DNA from: Rhodococcoides kroppenstedtii
GTDB taxonomy: Bacteria > Actinomycetota > Actinomycetes > Mycobacteriales > Mycobacteriaceae
Reading direction: 5' to 3'
Length of the DNA stretch: 64,000 bases
Assembly (NCBI RefSeq): GCF_900111805.1
Contig: NZ_FOJN01000001.1
Coordinates: forward strand, 310,001-374,000
This document shows positions 37,624 to 47,904 of this stretch, one piece after another. The first letter of the stretch is position 1, and each line of letters begins with the position of its first letter. The position numbers were made by a program, and so were the translations under genes. The notes beneath the pieces were generated by a model. It saw nothing but the letters and a program-made list of their open reading frames with translations, did not search any database and had not been told where the DNA came from.

Positions 37624-38369
37624 GAGCGCACCGTCCGTCGTTCGATTCCTGTGGTGACCGGCCCCACGGGGACCACGCGCTGGACGTGGATGCCGGGGGT
37701 GTGGATGTCCTCGGGGCGCAGCTCACCGGGCTCGACGAGATGTTCGACCTGCGCGATGGTGATGCGGCCCGACTCGGCGGCCGGCGGGTTGAAGTTCCGC
37801 GCGCTGGCGCGGTAGACCAGGTTGCCCATCCGGTCGCCCTTCCATGCGTGGACCAGCGCGAAGTCGGCGACGATGCCGCGTTCCATCACGTACGTGACGC
37901 CGTCGAACTCGCGGGTCTCCTTCGGCTGCGACGCGAGCGCCACCCCGCCGTCGGCGTCGTAGCGCTGGGGCAGCCCGCCGTCGGCGACCTGCGTGCCGAC
38001 GCCCGCCGGGGTGAAGAAGGCGGGGATGCCCGCGCCGCCGGCGCGCAGACGCTCGGCCAGTGTTCCCTGCGGGGTGAGTTCCACCTCGAGTTCGCCGGCG
38101 AGGTACTGGCGCGCGAACTCCTTGTTGGACCCCACGTACGAGCTGATCGTGCGCCGGATCCGCCCGGCCTCGAGCAGGATGCCGAGGCCCGTGCCGTCGG
38201 TACCGCAGTTGTTGCTGACCGTCTCGAGGTCGGTCGCGCCCTGCTCGAGCACCGCGGCGATGAGTGCGTTCGGCACACCGACGAGCCCGAAGCCTCCGAC
38301 CGCGATCGACGCCCCGTTCGGGATGTCCGCGACTGCGTCGGGTGCCGACGCCACCACCTTGTTCATCAT
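37620..38369 (-). CDS. pcaI: 3-oxoadipate CoA-transferase subunit A
   Basis: PcaI (249 residues) is the alpha subunit of the CoA-transferase that activates 3-oxoadipate with succinyl-CoA. It contains the CoA-transferase signature [16 protein letters not shown] near 26-41 and [21 protein letters not shown]. The start is set at ATG 38369, because TAGAGT plus 7 nt precedes it exactly, as in other leaderless genes here; a GTG at 38378 lies inside that element. It is divergent from pcaD across IclR-type palindromes, so PcaR probably controls both directions. Confidence 0.92.
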   Translation of the reverse strand: MMNKVVASAPDAVADIPNGASIAVGGFGLVGVPNALIAAVLEQGATDLETVSNNCGTDGTGLGILLEAGRIRRTISSYVGSNKEFARQYLAGELEVELTPQGTLAERLRAGGAGIPAFFTPAGVGTQVADGGLPQRYDADGGVALASQPKETREFDGVTYVMERGIVADFALVHAWKGDRMGNLVYRASARNFNPPAAESGRITIAQVEHLVEPGELRPEDIHTPGIHVQRVVPVGPVTTGIERRTVRS

Positions 38370-38382
38370 GACCGTCACTCTA
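38367..38382 (-). promoter_or_regulatory. Leaderless promoter -10 of pcaIJ
   Basis: TAGAGT at 38382-38377 on the minus strand, 7 nt, then ATG at 38369. The IclR-type palindromes begin 14 nt upstream of the hexamer. Confidence 0.6.
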
Positions 38383-38395
38383 GCGCGGTGTACGC

Positions 38396-38423
38396 TTGTC
38401 GGACAACAGTCCGCGATGCGGAC
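38396..38423. promoter_or_regulatory. IclR/PcaR-type operator between pcaIJ and pcaDRF
   Basis: Two adjacent palindromes lie here: TTGTC-G-GACAA (38396-38406) and GTCCGC-GAT-GCGGAC (38409-38423). Together they form repeated GTCCG/CGGAC half-sites, the kind bound by IclR regulators as tandem dimers. They sit between the divergent pcaIJ and pcaDRF genes, and pcaR is in the cluster. Confidence 0.65.
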
Positions 38424-38458
38424 ACAATCGCAACCGCCGACCCCCCGAGGAGCGCCCG

Positions 38459-39259
38459 ATGACCGTCCCGCTCGCCCACGACCTCTCCCCGGCCCCGAGG
38501 CCCGACGCGCCCACGGTCGTCTTCCTGGGCTCGCTCGGCTCGGACCGCTCCATGTGGAACGCGCAGGTCGCCGCGCTCGCCGACGTCGCGTCGGTGCTCA
38601 CGGTCGACGTCCGCGGTCACGGCGGCAGCCCGATCACCGACACGGTCACCGACACCCGGGGATCCGGCGACGTGACGGTCGACGATCTCGCCGCGGACGT
38701 GACGGCCCTGCTCGACGGCCTCGGACTGGGTCGCGTACACGTGGTCGGCCTGTCCCTCGGCGGCGCCGTCGCGCAGACCCTCGCCGCGCAGCATCCGGAA
38801 CGGATCGCGTCCCTCGCCGTGATCTGCTCCGCCGCCCGCTTCGGCGAGCCCGACGCGTGGACGACGCGCGCCGACACCGTGCGCCGCGACGGCGTCGCGT
38901 CGATCGCCGACTCCATCGTCGAGCGCTGGTTCACCGCCGAGTTCGCCGCCGCGCATCCCGACGTCGTCGACCGGTCCGTCGCCATGGTGTCCGCGGTGCC
39001 GGACGAGGGGTACGCCGTGTGCTGCGAAGCCCTGTCGCGCTTCGACTCTCGGACTCTGCTCGGCTCGATCTCCGCTCCCACGGTGGCGATCGCCGGCGAC
39101 CGCGATCCCGCGACACCACCGTCGTCCCTGTCGGTGATCGCCGACGGCGTTCCGGGGGCGCGTCTCGAGGTCCTCTCCCCCGCAGCGCATCTCGCGGCCG
39201 TCGAGCGTGCCCCCGAGGTGTCCGCCCTCGTCCGCGACCACGTTCTCGCGCACTCGTGA
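38459..39259 (+). CDS. pcaD: 3-oxoadipate enol-lactonase
   Basis: This 266-residue alpha/beta hydrolase opens 3-oxoadipate enol-lactone to 3-oxoadipate, the step where the catechol and protocatechuate branches meet. The nucleophile serine is near 98 in VVGLSLGGAVAQ, the acid in AIAGDRDPATP near 215-225, and the histidine in SPAAHLAAVE near 243. GAGGAG precedes the ATG. In many rhodococci this enzyme is fused to a PcaC decarboxylase (PcaL); here the protein ends after the lactonase domain. The stop overlaps the pcaR start (GTGA). Confidence 0.85.
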   Translation: MTVPLAHDLSPAPRPDAPTVVFLGSLGSDRSMWNAQVAALADVASVLTVDVRGHGGSPITDTVTDTRGSGDVTVDDLAADVTALLDGLGLGRVHVVGLSLGGAVAQTLAAQHPERIASLAVICSAARFGEPDAWTTRADTVRRDGVASIADSIVERWFTAEFAAAHPDVVDRSVAMVSAVPDEGYAVCCEALSRFDSRTLLGSISAPTVAIAGDRDPATPPSSLSVIADGVPGARLEVLSPAAHLAAVERAPEVSALVRDHVLAHS

Positions 39260-40050
39260 GCGACGAGCGCACCACGTCCCCCGATCACGTTCAGTCCCTC
39301 GCGCGGGGTCTGGCCGTCGTCCGGTGCTTCGACGCCGCGCATCCGCGCCGCACCCTCGCCGACGTCGCCCGGGCCACCGATCTGAGCCGCCCGACGGCCC
39401 GACGGTTCCTGCTCACCCTGGTCGAGCTCGGCTACGTGCGCACCGACGGGACCACGTTCGCCCTGACCCCCGCCGTGCTCGAGCTCGGGTACTCCTACCT
39501 CTCGGCCCTCGGCCTCCCCGAGATCGCGCAGCCCCACCTCGAGGCACTCTCGACCGAGGTCGGCGAATCGTCCTCGGTGTCGGTGCTCGACGGCGACGAC
39601 GTGGTGTACGTCGCGCGAGTTCCGGTGCGGCGCATCATGACCGTCGCGATCACCATCGGAACCCGCTTCCCGGCCTACGCCACGTCGATGGGTCGCGTCC
39701 TGCTCGCCGCGCTGCCCGACGACGAACTCGACGCCTACCTCGCGCGGACCGACTTCACCGATCTGACGGGCCGCACCGCGGTCACGCCGGACTCGCTGCG
39801 GGACCGCATTCTGGCGGCGCGGTCCGACGGCGTCGTCGTGGTCGATCAGGAACTCGAAGTCGGCCTGCGATCGCTCGCCGCCCCCGTTCACGGGCCCGAC
39901 GGCGCCGTCGTCGCCGCCCTCAACATCAGCACCCCCGCCGCCCGCTACACCGACGAGGACCTGCACTCCGTGCTCGTCCCGGCCCTGCGCCGCACCGCGG
40001 CCGCCATCGACGCCGATCTCACCCGAGTCGGCGTGACCACCCAGCCCTGA
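39256..40050 (+). CDS. pcaR: IclR-family regulator of the beta-ketoadipate genes
   Basis: This 264-residue regulator has an N-terminal winged helix (SLARGLAVVRCFD, TLADVARATDLSRPTARRFLLTL, near 13-57) and a C-terminal effector domain with VARVPVRRIMTVAITIGTRFPAYATSMGRVLLA near 115-147. This arrangement is typical of PcaR/PcaU/PobR regulators. It lies between pcaD and pcaF and is coupled to pcaD by GTGA. The likely effector is 3-oxoadipate or a related intermediate, and the likely site is the palindrome pair at 38396-38423. Confidence 0.9.
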   Translation: MSDERTTSPDHVQSLARGLAVVRCFDAAHPRRTLADVARATDLSRPTARRFLLTLVELGYVRTDGTTFALTPAVLELGYSYLSALGLPEIAQPHLEALSTEVGESSSVSVLDGDDVVYVARVPVRRIMTVAITIGTRFPAYATSMGRVLLAALPDDELDAYLARTDFTDLTGRTAVTPDSLRDRILAARSDGVVVVDQELEVGLRSLAAPVHGPDGAVVAALNISTPAARYTDEDLHSVLVPALRRTAAAIDADLTRVGVTTQP

Positions 40051-40066
40051 CCACCCGGAGGACCTC

Positions 40067-41275
40067 ATGCCCGACGCCGTCGTCTGCACCCCGCTGCGCA
40101 CCCCCGTGGGCCGCTTCGGCGGAACGTTGAAGGACGTGTCCGCCCCCACCCTCGCCACCACCGTCGTCGCCGAGATCCTCACCCGCACCGGCCTGTCCGG
40201 CACCGACGTCGACGACGTGATCCTCGGCCAGGGCTCGCCCAACGGCGAAGCCCCCGCGATCGGCCGCGTCGCGGCCCTCGACGCCGGCCTCGGCATCGGC
40301 GTCCCCGGCCGCCAGGTGGACCGCCGCTGCGGCTCCGGCCTGCAGGCGGTGCTCGACGCCGCCATGCAGGTGCAGTCCGGCGCGAGCGAGCTCGTGCTCG
40401 CCGGTGGGGTGGAATCGATGTCGCAGACCGAGTTCTACTCCACCGGGATGCGGTGGGGGGTCCGCGGCGACGCCCTCACCCTCCACGACCGACTCGCCCG
40501 CGCCCGCGTCACCGCCGGCGGCGCCGCATACCCCGTCCCCGGCGGGATGATCGAGACCGCCGAGAACCTGCGCGCGCAGTACGGCATCACCCGCGCCGAC
40601 CAGGATGCGCTCGCGGTGCAGTCGCACCACCGCGCCGTCGCCGCCCAGAACAACGGGGTCTTCGCCGAGGAGATCGTCCCCGTCACCGTCCCCGGGCGCC
40701 GCGGCGACGACGTCGTCATCGACCGCGACGAGCACCCCCGCGCCGACACCACACCCGAGTCCCTCGCCCGCCTGCGCCCCCTCCGCAGCGCGATCGACCC
40801 CGAGTCGACGGTCACCGCCGGCAACGCCAGCGGCCAGAACGACGGCGCCGCGCTCTGCGTGGTCACCACCCCCGAGAAGGCCGCCGCCCTCGGGCTGACC
40901 CCGATGGTGCGCCTGGCCGGGTGGGCGGTGACCGGCATCGCCCCCGCCACCATGGGCATCGGACCGGTCTCGGCCACCGCCGCCGTCCTCGGCCGCCTCG
41001 GCTTGACCCTCGCGGAGATGGACGTGATCGAACTCAACGAAGCGTTCGCCGCGCAGGTGCTCGCCGTCCTGCGCGAGTGGGAGATCGCCGCCGACGACCC
41101 GCGGCTCAACCGCCACGGGTCCGGCATCTCCCTCGGACACCCCGTCGGCGCCACCGGAGCCCGCATCCTCACCACCCTGGCGCGGGAGATGGTCCGCACC
41201 GACGCCCGCTACGGCCTCGAGACCATGTGCATCGGCGGCGGTCAGGGCCTCGCCGCGGTGTTCGAACGCGTCTGA
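40067..41275 (+). CDS. pcaF: 3-oxoadipyl-CoA thiolase
   Basis: PcaF (402 residues) cleaves 3-oxoadipyl-CoA with CoA to succinyl-CoA and acetyl-CoA. Thiolase catalytic residues are C88 in DRRCGSGLQAV, H358 in LGHPVGATGAR, and C388 in TMCIGGGQG; NEAFAAQ is also present. GGAGGACC precedes the ATG by 6 nt. Acetoacetyl-CoA thiolase activity is possible from sequence alone; the pcaIJ-pcaDR setting supports 3-oxoadipyl-CoA. The 3' end overlaps the transporter pseudogene by 34 nt. Confidence 0.9.
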   Translation: MPDAVVCTPLRTPVGRFGGTLKDVSAPTLATTVVAEILTRTGLSGTDVDDVILGQGSPNGEAPAIGRVAALDAGLGIGVPGRQVDRRCGSGLQAVLDAAMQVQSGASELVLAGGVESMSQTEFYSTGMRWGVRGDALTLHDRLARARVTAGGAAYPVPGGMIETAENLRAQYGITRADQDALAVQSHHRAVAAQNNGVFAEEIVPVTVPGRRGDDVVIDRDEHPRADTTPESLARLRPLRSAIDPESTVTAGNASGQNDGAALCVVTTPEKAAALGLTPMVRLAGWAVTGIAPATMGIGPVSATAAVLGRLGLTLAEMDVIELNEAFAAQVLAVLREWEIAADDPRLNRHGSGISLGHPVGATGARILTTLAREMVRTDARYGLETMCIGGGQGLAAVFERV

Positions 41276-42213
41276 CCGGCAGACGACGGGACCGGGTCCA
41301 CCGGTCCCGTCGTGCGCCGCGGCACCGTCAGGGTGACCGCGGCGCCCACCAGGGCGACACCGGCGAAGAGGTGGAACGCCGTTGCCGACGTCACGCCCGC
41401 ACCGAGCAGCAGTCCGCCGACGAGCGGACCACCGATACCGCCCAGACGGCCGAATCCGGCGCACCACGCCACTCCGGCGGCCCGGGACGACGTCGGGTAG
41501 TAGCCGGAGACGAAGCCGTAGATCAGCACCTGCGTGCCGATGGCACCGATTCCGGCACCCGCCACCGCGACCAACAGAATGCCCAGTGGCGCACCGGACG
41601 TCAGCACCACCAGAGCCAGGGCGGCCAGACAGAACGTCGCCGCGACCACGCGCTGCGGGCCGGTGCGGTCGGCCACCCGCGACGCGATCAGACCGCCGAC
41701 GATGGCGCCGCCGTTGAGGACCAGCAGGAAGGACAGCGAGCCCTTCGCGTCGTAGCCCGCCTCCGACATGATCTGCGGCAGCCAGGTGTTCAGGCCGTAG
41801 GTGAGCAGCAGTCCGCAGAAGCTCATCGACCCGAGGAGGAGCGTCGGGCGTCGGAGCGGACGGCGGGCCAGGGCGGCGAAGCCGACCCGATCGCCGGGCG
41901 CGGACACCTCGGCCTCGGGCAGGGGGATTCCGGTCGACGCGCAGACGGCGCGCGCCTCGGCAACGCGGCCGCGGGCCAGCAACCACCGGGGCGACTCGGG
42001 CATGCGCACGATCGCCAGCGGCAGCAACGTCACCATCGGTAGAGCACCGAGCCAGAACAGCCCCCGCCACCCGATGGCGTCCTCGGCGACGATCGCCGCG
42101 AGGGACGCCAGCACGCCACCGGCCGGGATACCGCTGTAGACGATGGCGTTGAACAGGTTTCGGCGATCGGCCGGCGCGAATTCCGCGATCATGGCGCCCA
42201 CGGTCGCCACCAA
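41242..42213 (-). pseudogene. AAHS-family MFS transporter (PcaK/BenK-like), 3' part of split gene
   Basis: This encodes about 323 residues from the third membrane segment onward: LVATVGAMIAEFAPADRRN, GGVLASLAA, MPESPRWLLARGR, and membrane segments 5-12. It lacks the N-terminal quarter. The missing part is found on the opposite strand at 42596-42957, separated by a LysR fragment. Joined, the two parts give about 443 residues, the normal length for aromatic acid:H+ symporters of the PcaK/BenK type. The position beside pcaF fits uptake of 4-hydroxybenzoate or benzoate. The frame continues upstream to an ATG at 42288 through antisense LysR DNA, but that extension is not transporter sequence. Confidence 0.8.
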
Positions 42214-42216
42214 GGG

Positions 42217-42602
42217 AATGGACCGCGGCGGGAGCGTCGCGGTGGAAGGCGAGGGCGAGGTCGATGGTCTCGGCGCCGGTGACGTCACGGAAGACGACGC
42301 CGTCGAGCTTCATGGACCGCACCGATTCGGGGACCAGGGCCACGCCGAGTCCGGCGGAGACGAGAGCCAGGAGTACGGACGTGTCCGGTGCCTCGTGCGC
42401 GCGGCGAGGGGTGAAACCGGCTGCGCGACAACTGCGTACGACGACGTCGTTGACCGCGGAATGAGTGTCCGCGTACATCACGAAGCCGTCGTGGGCGACG
42501 TCGAGGACCTCGAGCGACGGCTCGTCCGCCAGTCGGTGGTCCGCCGGCAGCGCGAGGACCAGCGCATCGCGGTCGCCGAGCCTCGCGCGGACGGCTGGGC
42601 GA
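42217..42602 (-). pseudogene. LysR-family regulator, effector-domain fragment
   Basis: The minus strand encodes LGDRDALVLALPADHRLAD, VMYADTHSAVNDVVVRSC, ALVSAGLGVALVPESVRSM and IDLALAFHRDAPAAVH. These are the second half of a LysR substrate-binding domain of the BenM/CatR sort. The helix-turn-helix and the first half of the effector domain are absent. At the left end it runs directly into the transporter 3' part at 42213-42216. At the right end it abuts the transporter 5' part on the opposite strand. It cannot bind DNA as it stands. Confidence 0.75.
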
Positions 42603-42957
42603 GCGATCGCCACCGCCGCAGTGTTCTCTGGATCGTCGCCCTCGCGACGGCCGCCATCGTGTTCGACGGCTACGACCTCGTGGTCTACGGCGCAGTACTG
42701 CCCACCCTGCTGGCCGATCCCTCGGCGCTCGGATCCATCGACCCCGCCACCGCGGGAGCGCTCGGGTCCTACGCCCTGATCGGGGTCATGGTCGGCGCGC
42801 TCCTCGCCGGTGCGGTCGGCGATCGCATCGGACGTCGCCGCACCATGCTCACCGCCATCGTGTGGTTCTCGGTGGGGATGGGTGCGACCGCACTGGCCCC
42901 GACCGTCGGGGCGTTCGGCGCCCTGCGGTTCCTGACGGGAATCGGCGTGGGCGCCCT
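42596..42957 (+). pseudogene. AAHS-family MFS transporter, 5' part of split gene (inverted)
   Basis: The plus strand encodes RHRRSVLWIVALATAAIVFD, GYDLVVYGAVLPTLLAD, GSYALIGVMVGALLAGAVGD, RIGRRRTMLTAIVWF and RFLTGIGVGAL. These are membrane segments 1-4 and the loop-2 signature of PcaK/BenK transporters. The frame ends shortly after 42957 in unrelated sequence. No start codon or promoter precedes it; the LysR fragment does. Its natural continuation is on the minus strand at 42213. Confidence 0.8.
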
Positions 42958-43081
42958 CTGTGGAATCTCCCACTGTTCCCGTACATGACCATCGCGGTCA
43001 CCCCGCTGGCGCAGCACCCGTCGGACATCGCGGCGGGCTGATCACCCGGGCCACGCCCGGCCGCTGCACCCCCGAACGAGA

Positions 43082-43113
43082 CGAGCCCCCGATCCGCACG
43101 GATCGGGGGCTCG
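43082..43113 (-). terminator. Terminator hairpin downstream of clpX
   Basis: CGAGCCCCCGATCCG (43082-43096) pairs perfectly with CGGATCGGGGGCTCG (43099-43113). It lies 14 nt after the clpX stop on the transcribed strand. The short loop means the inner pairs are probably open. Confidence 0.8.
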
Positions 43114-43126
43114 CGTCGTGTGCAGC

Positions 43127-44407
<1,281 letters not shown>

Positions 44408-44435
44408 GGGAATCGATCCTCACTTGTCGTTCGAA

Positions 44436-44477
44436 TTCGGCTCCCCGCGCACGCCGACGCGACGGCGGGGAGCCGAA
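44436..44477 (-). terminator. Hairpin between clpP2 and clpX
   Basis: Thirteen perfect base pairs, TTCGGCTCCCCGC (44436-44448) with GCGGGGAGCCGAA (44465-44477), and a 16-nt loop. It follows clpP2 on the transcribed strand and precedes clpX by about 28 nt, so it may terminate or attenuate clpP1P2 transcripts. Confidence 0.65.
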
Positions 44478-44548
44478 CTTCTGCCTGCGACCGTACCCGT
44501 CCACACGCCGCGCGGCAGAGATGTGGCGAGAACGTGTCGGAGTGTCCG

Positions 44549-45220
44549 TCAGCGGCGAGCCGAGAGCTTCCGGTACTCGAACACGGTGTCGATGATCCCG
44601 TAGTCCTTGGCCTCTTCGGCGGTGAGGATCTTGTCCCGGTCGGTGTCCTTGCGGATCACGTCGGCGTCCTTGCCGGTATGGCGACCCAGGGTGGTCTCCA
44701 TGAGTCGACGCATGCGCTCGATCTCCGCGGCCTGGATCTCGAGATCGGACACCTGGCCCTGCACGCCGCCGGTGGACGGCTGGTGGATCAGCACGCGAGC
44801 GTTCGGCAGCGCGGCCCGCTTGCCGGGCGCACCCGCCGCCAGCAGCACGGCCGCGGCGGAGGCCGCCTGGCCCAGGCAGACGGTGGCCACGTCGGCCCGC
44901 ACGTACTGCATGGTGTCGTAGATGGCCATCAGCGAGGTGAACGAACCGCCGGGCGAGTTGATGTACATCGTGATGTCCCGATCGGGATCGAGTCCCTCGA
45001 GCACCAGCAACTGCGCCATGATGTCGTTCGCCGAGGCGTCGTCCACCTGCACGCCGAGGAAGATGATGCGCTCCTCGAACAGCTTGTTGTACGGGTTGGA
45101 CTCCTTGACGCCGTAGCTCGAGTGCTCCACGAACGACGGCAGGATGTAGCGGGAGTCGGGGCCCACGGGCGAGGTGGATCCCGGCGCGAAGGTCTTGCGG
45201 GGGTCGAACAGTTCTGTCAT
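44549..45220 (-). CDS. clpP2: ATP-dependent Clp protease proteolytic subunit 2
   Basis: This 223-residue ClpP serine peptidase has its nucleophile S121 in [13 protein letters not shown]146 in VLIHQP, and an aspartate in [13 protein letters not shown]. Mycobacterial ClpP1 and ClpP2 form a mixed tetradecamer, and the two-gene arrangement here is the same. The ATG at 45220 gives [11 protein letters not shown], with a longer N-terminus than ClpP1, as known for ClpP2. The gap to clpP1 is 67 nt. Confidence 0.96.
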   Translation of the reverse strand: MTELFDPRKTFAPGSTSPVGPDSRYILPSFVEHSSYGVKESNPYNKLFEERIIFLGVQVDDASANDIMAQLLVLEGLDPDRDITMYINSPGGSFTSLMAIYDTMQYVRADVATVCLGQAASAAAVLLAAGAPGKRAALPNARVLIHQPSTGGVQGQVSDLEIQAAEIERMRRLMETTLGRHTGKDADVIRKDTDRDKILTAEEAKDYGIIDTVFEYRKLSARR

Positions 45221-45287
45221 GGAAGTCTCCAGGTGTGAGAACGTGCCGCGAGCGGCGCGAAGGAGGGGTGACGGGTGTCGCCGAGCG

Positions 45288-45950
45288 TCAGTTGTCGGCT
45301 CCGCTGGTGCCCCCGGCCTGCTGCGCACGGGTGATGACGTGGTCGACCATGCCGTACTCGAGAGCCTGCTGCGCCGTGAACCACCGGTCGCGGTCGGAAT
45401 CCTCGGTGACCTGCTCGAACGACTGGCCGGTGTGCTGCGCGATGAGCTCGGCCATCTCGCGCTTGGTGAGCGCGAACTGCTCGGCCATGATCGCGATGTC
45501 CGCGGCGCTGCCGCCGATGCCGGCGGAGGGCTGGTGCATCATGATGCGCGCGTGCGGGAGGGCGTACCGCTTGCCCTTGGTGCCCGCCGTCAGCAGGAAC
45601 TGGCCCATCGACGCCGCGAGTCCCATCGCGTAGGTGGCGACGTCGCACTCGGCGAAGTTCATCGTGTCGTAGATCGCCATGCCCGCGGAGACCGAGCCAC
45701 CGGGCGAGTTGATGTACAGCGCGATGTCGCGGGTGGGGTCCTCGGCGGAGAGCAGCAGGATCTGCGCGCAGAGCTTGTTGGCGATGTCGTCGTCGACCTG
45801 AGTGCCGAGGAAGATGATGCGCTCGCGCAGCAGGCGCTCGTAGACGGAATCGGAGAGGTTGAGTCCGGCGGTCGCGGACGTCATGACCGGAGCGGCCTGG
45901 TGGATCGATCCCGCGGGGCCGGACTTACCGACCGGGTTCGTGCTGGTCAC
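45288..45950 (-). CDS. clpP1: ATP-dependent Clp protease proteolytic subunit 1
   Basis: This 220-residue ClpP has S114 in [13 protein letters not shown]139 in RIMMHQP, and an aspartate in [10 protein letters not shown]. It shares the ClpP1P2 complex with clpP2. I chose GTG at 45950 because a purine-rich AAGGCAGG precedes it; an ATG at 45884 would give a 198-residue protein closer to the mycobacterial length, and the N-terminal propeptide is processed in any case. It is separated from tig by about 160 nt that includes the tig terminator, so it has its own promoter. Confidence 0.95.
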   Translation of the reverse strand: MTSTNPVGKSGPAGSIHQAAPVMTSATAGLNLSDSVYERLLRERIIFLGTQVDDDIANKLCAQILLLSAEDPTRDIALYINSPGGSVSAGMAIYDTMNFAECDVATYAMGLAASMGQFLLTAGTKGKRYALPHARIMMHQPSAGIGGSAADIAIMAEQFALTKREMAELIAQHTGQSFEQVTEDSDRDRWFTAQQALEYGMVDHVITRAQQAGGTSGADN

Positions 45951-46055
45951 GTTACCTGCCTTCTGGTGCTCGGATGGTGCTCGTGGTGTTGTCTCGTCCG
46001 ACGCGGCGGCGGGAGGTCCCCCGTCCGCCGCACGCCTTCTCGACACCGACACTAA

Positions 46056-46097
46056 CGAAGGACGGCGGCTCCGGAGTCCCGGAACCGCCGTCGTTCG
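46056..46097 (-). terminator. Terminator hairpin of tig
   Basis: GACGGCGG (46061-46068) pairs with CCGCCGTC (46085-46092), continued inward by TCCGG/CCGGA and outward by CGAA/TTCG with single mismatches. It begins 13 nt after the tig stop on the transcribed strand. Confidence 0.7.
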
Positions 46098-46109
46098 CTG
46101 TCAGCGTTA

Positions 46110-47495
46110 TTACTGCTCGGCGGCCGTGTTCTCGCCGCCGTCGTTGCTCTCGCCGCTGTCGTCACCGTCCGGCTCGCCGAACAGTTCCTTGGTGTCGACG
46201 CTCGCACCCGCGGTGTCGGTCACCTGCACGCGATCGACGATCGTGGCGAGGGCCTTGCTGCGGCGGATGTCCGCGAACAGGGCGGGCAGCTGGTTGGCCT
46301 GCTGCACCTGCTGGATGAACTGCTCGGGCGCGATGCCGTAGCGCTGCGCCTGGAACACGATGTTCTGCGTCAGCTCGTCCTGACCCACCTGCACCGACTC
46401 GGCGTCGGCGATGGTGTCGAGCAGGAGCTGCGTCTTCACCGACTTCTCGGCGTTGGCCTTGGCCTCGGCGTCGAACTCCTCGCGCGAGGAGCCGGCCGCC
46501 GTGAGCTGCTCGGCGAGCTTGTCCTCGTCGTGGTCCAGCGGGTGGATCGCGTCGTGCAGGGCGGAGTCGACCTCGGCCTTGACGAAGGCCTCGGGCACGG
46601 GCACCTCGGTCTGCTCGAGAAGCGCCTCGAGCACCTTGTCCCGGATCTGCCCGGCCTGCTCGACCTTCTTGACGCGACCGACGCGCTCGCGCAGATCGGC
46701 AAGGAGCTCGTCGAAGGTGTCGAACTGGCTGGCCAGCTGCGCGAACTCGTCGTCCGGCTCCGGCAGCTCGCGCTCCTTGACCGACTTGACGGTCACGGTC
46801 ACGACGGCCTCGCGGCCGGCGTGCTCGCCGGCGAGCAGCGTGGTGCCGAATTCCTTCGACTCGCCGACCGACAGGCCGACGATGGCGTCGTCGAGGCCCT
46901 CGATGAGCTGGCCCGAGCCGACCTCGTGCGAGAGACCCTCGGTGGACGCCTCCTCGACGTTCTCACCGTCGACCGTCGCGGACAGGTCGATGGAGACGAA
47001 ATCGCCGGTCTGTGCGGGACGCTCGACGCCGGTGAGGGTGCCGAAACGCTGACGCAGCGAGAGCAGCTGCTCGTCGACGGCCTCGTCGGTGATCTCGACC
47101 GGATCGACGGTCACGGCCAGCGACGAGAAGTCGGGCAGCGTGATCTCGGGACGGACGTCGACCTCCGCGGTGAATGCGATCTCCTCGCCGTCCTCGAGCT
47201 TGGTGATCTCGATGTCCGGCTGGCCGAGCGGCTTGAGCTCGGTGGCGTTCAGCGCATCGTTGTACTTGCCGGGAAGCGCGTCGTTCACCACCTGGTTCAG
47301 CACGTTCGCACGACCGACGCGGGCCTCGAGCAGCTTGGCGGGTGCCTTGCCCGGACGGAATCCGGGCAGACGGATCTGCTGGGCGAGCGTCTTGTAGGCG
47401 CGATCGAAATCAGGCTTGAGCTCCTCGAAGGGCACCTCAACGTTGATACGGACTCGCGTCGGGCTGAGCTGCTCGACGGTGCTCTTCACGGACAT
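46110..47495 (-). CDS. tig: Trigger factor
   Basis: Tig (461 residues) is the ribosome-bound chaperone at the exit tunnel. The ribosome-binding signature is [19 protein letters not shown] near 43-61. A FKBP-type PPIase domain lies near 160-240 ([20 protein letters not shown]), followed by a helical C-terminal domain. The tail beyond 430 is acidic ([20 protein letters not shown]), as in actinobacterial homologues. It is located upstream of clpP1P2-clpX, as in many bacteria, but ends in its own hairpin. Confidence 0.97.
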   Translation of the reverse strand: MSVKSTVEQLSPTRVRINVEVPFEELKPDFDRAYKTLAQQIRLPGFRPGKAPAKLLEARVGRANVLNQVVNDALPGKYNDALNATELKPLGQPDIEITKLEDGEEIAFTAEVDVRPEITLPDFSSLAVTVDPVEITDEAVDEQLLSLRQRFGTLTGVERPAQTGDFVSIDLSATVDGENVEEASTEGLSHEVGSGQLIEGLDDAIVGLSVGESKEFGTTLLAGEHAGREAVVTVTVKSVKERELPEPDDEFAQLASQFDTFDELLADLRERVGRVKKVEQAGQIRDKVLEALLEQTEVPVPEAFVKAEVDSALHDAIHPLDHDEDKLAEQLTAAGSSREEFDAEAKANAEKSVKTQLLLDTIADAESVQVGQDELTQNIVFQAQRYGIAPEQFIQQVQQANQLPALFADIRRSKALATIVDRVQVTDTAGASVDTKELFGEPDGDDSGESNDGGENTAAEQ

Positions 47496-47546
47496 GGCTC
47501 CTTCGTGTGGTTCGTCGGGTGTTCACGGGCCCGAGCCCGGTCGGGG

Positions 47547-47620
47547 TCGGGATGACAGGATTCGAACCTGCGACCCTCCGCTCCCAAAGCGGATGCGCTA
47601 CCAAGCTGCGCCACATCCCG
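47547..47620 (-). tRNA. tRNA-Pro (anticodon TGG)
   Basis: A 74-nt cloverleaf on the minus strand. The acceptor stem CGGGATG (47620-47614) pairs with CATCCCG (47554-47548). The anticodon loop TTTGGGA carries TGG between TCCGC and GCGGA stems, and the T-loop contains GTTCGAATC. CCA is not encoded. It lies between tRNA-Gly (opposite strand) and tig. Confidence 0.95.
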
Positions 47621-47731
47621 TTCATGTGCAGGGGCGCAGGTACGTCGCGCCCGGACACGGCACGCGTCGGACCCCGTCCTCGCGCGGTCGATCCTACGGT
47701 GACCACGCACGCTCGGTCGACGCCGGGCCGA

Positions 47732-47762
47732 TTTACGATTCCCGCGCCGGGTTCGGTACAGT
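47732..47762 (+). promoter_or_regulatory. Promoter of tRNA-Gly
   Basis: TTTACG (47732-47737) and TACAGT (47757-47762) are spaced by 19 nt. Transcription would begin near 47769, leaving a 5' leader of about 40 nt for RNase P to remove. Confidence 0.5.
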
Positions 47763-47808
47763 CTCCTCGCAGGCGACGGGCCGGCGATCCCGGACTCGCC
47801 GTCGGCAT

Positions 47809-47882
47809 GCGGGCGTAGCTCAATGGTAGAGCCTCAGTCTTCCAAACTGATTACGCGGGTTCGATTCCCGTCGCCCGCTCCA
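47809..47882 (+). tRNA. tRNA-Gly (anticodon TCC)
   Basis: A 71-nt cloverleaf plus an encoded CCA (47880-47882). The acceptor stem GCGGGCG (47809-47815) pairs with CGCCCGC (47872-47878). The anticodon loop CTTCCAA carries TCC, the D-loop reads AATGGT, and the T-loop reads GTTCGATTC. A long palindromic terminator follows. Confidence 0.96.
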
Positions 47883-47904
47883 GACAGAAGACGTCGACGA
47901 ACGG

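Noticed and set aside
42143-42988. A single fused gene combining a regulator-like N-terminus with a transporter on the plus strand
   Set aside because: The first half of the plus-strand frame is antisense to a recognisable LysR effector domain, so it is not a natural fusion.
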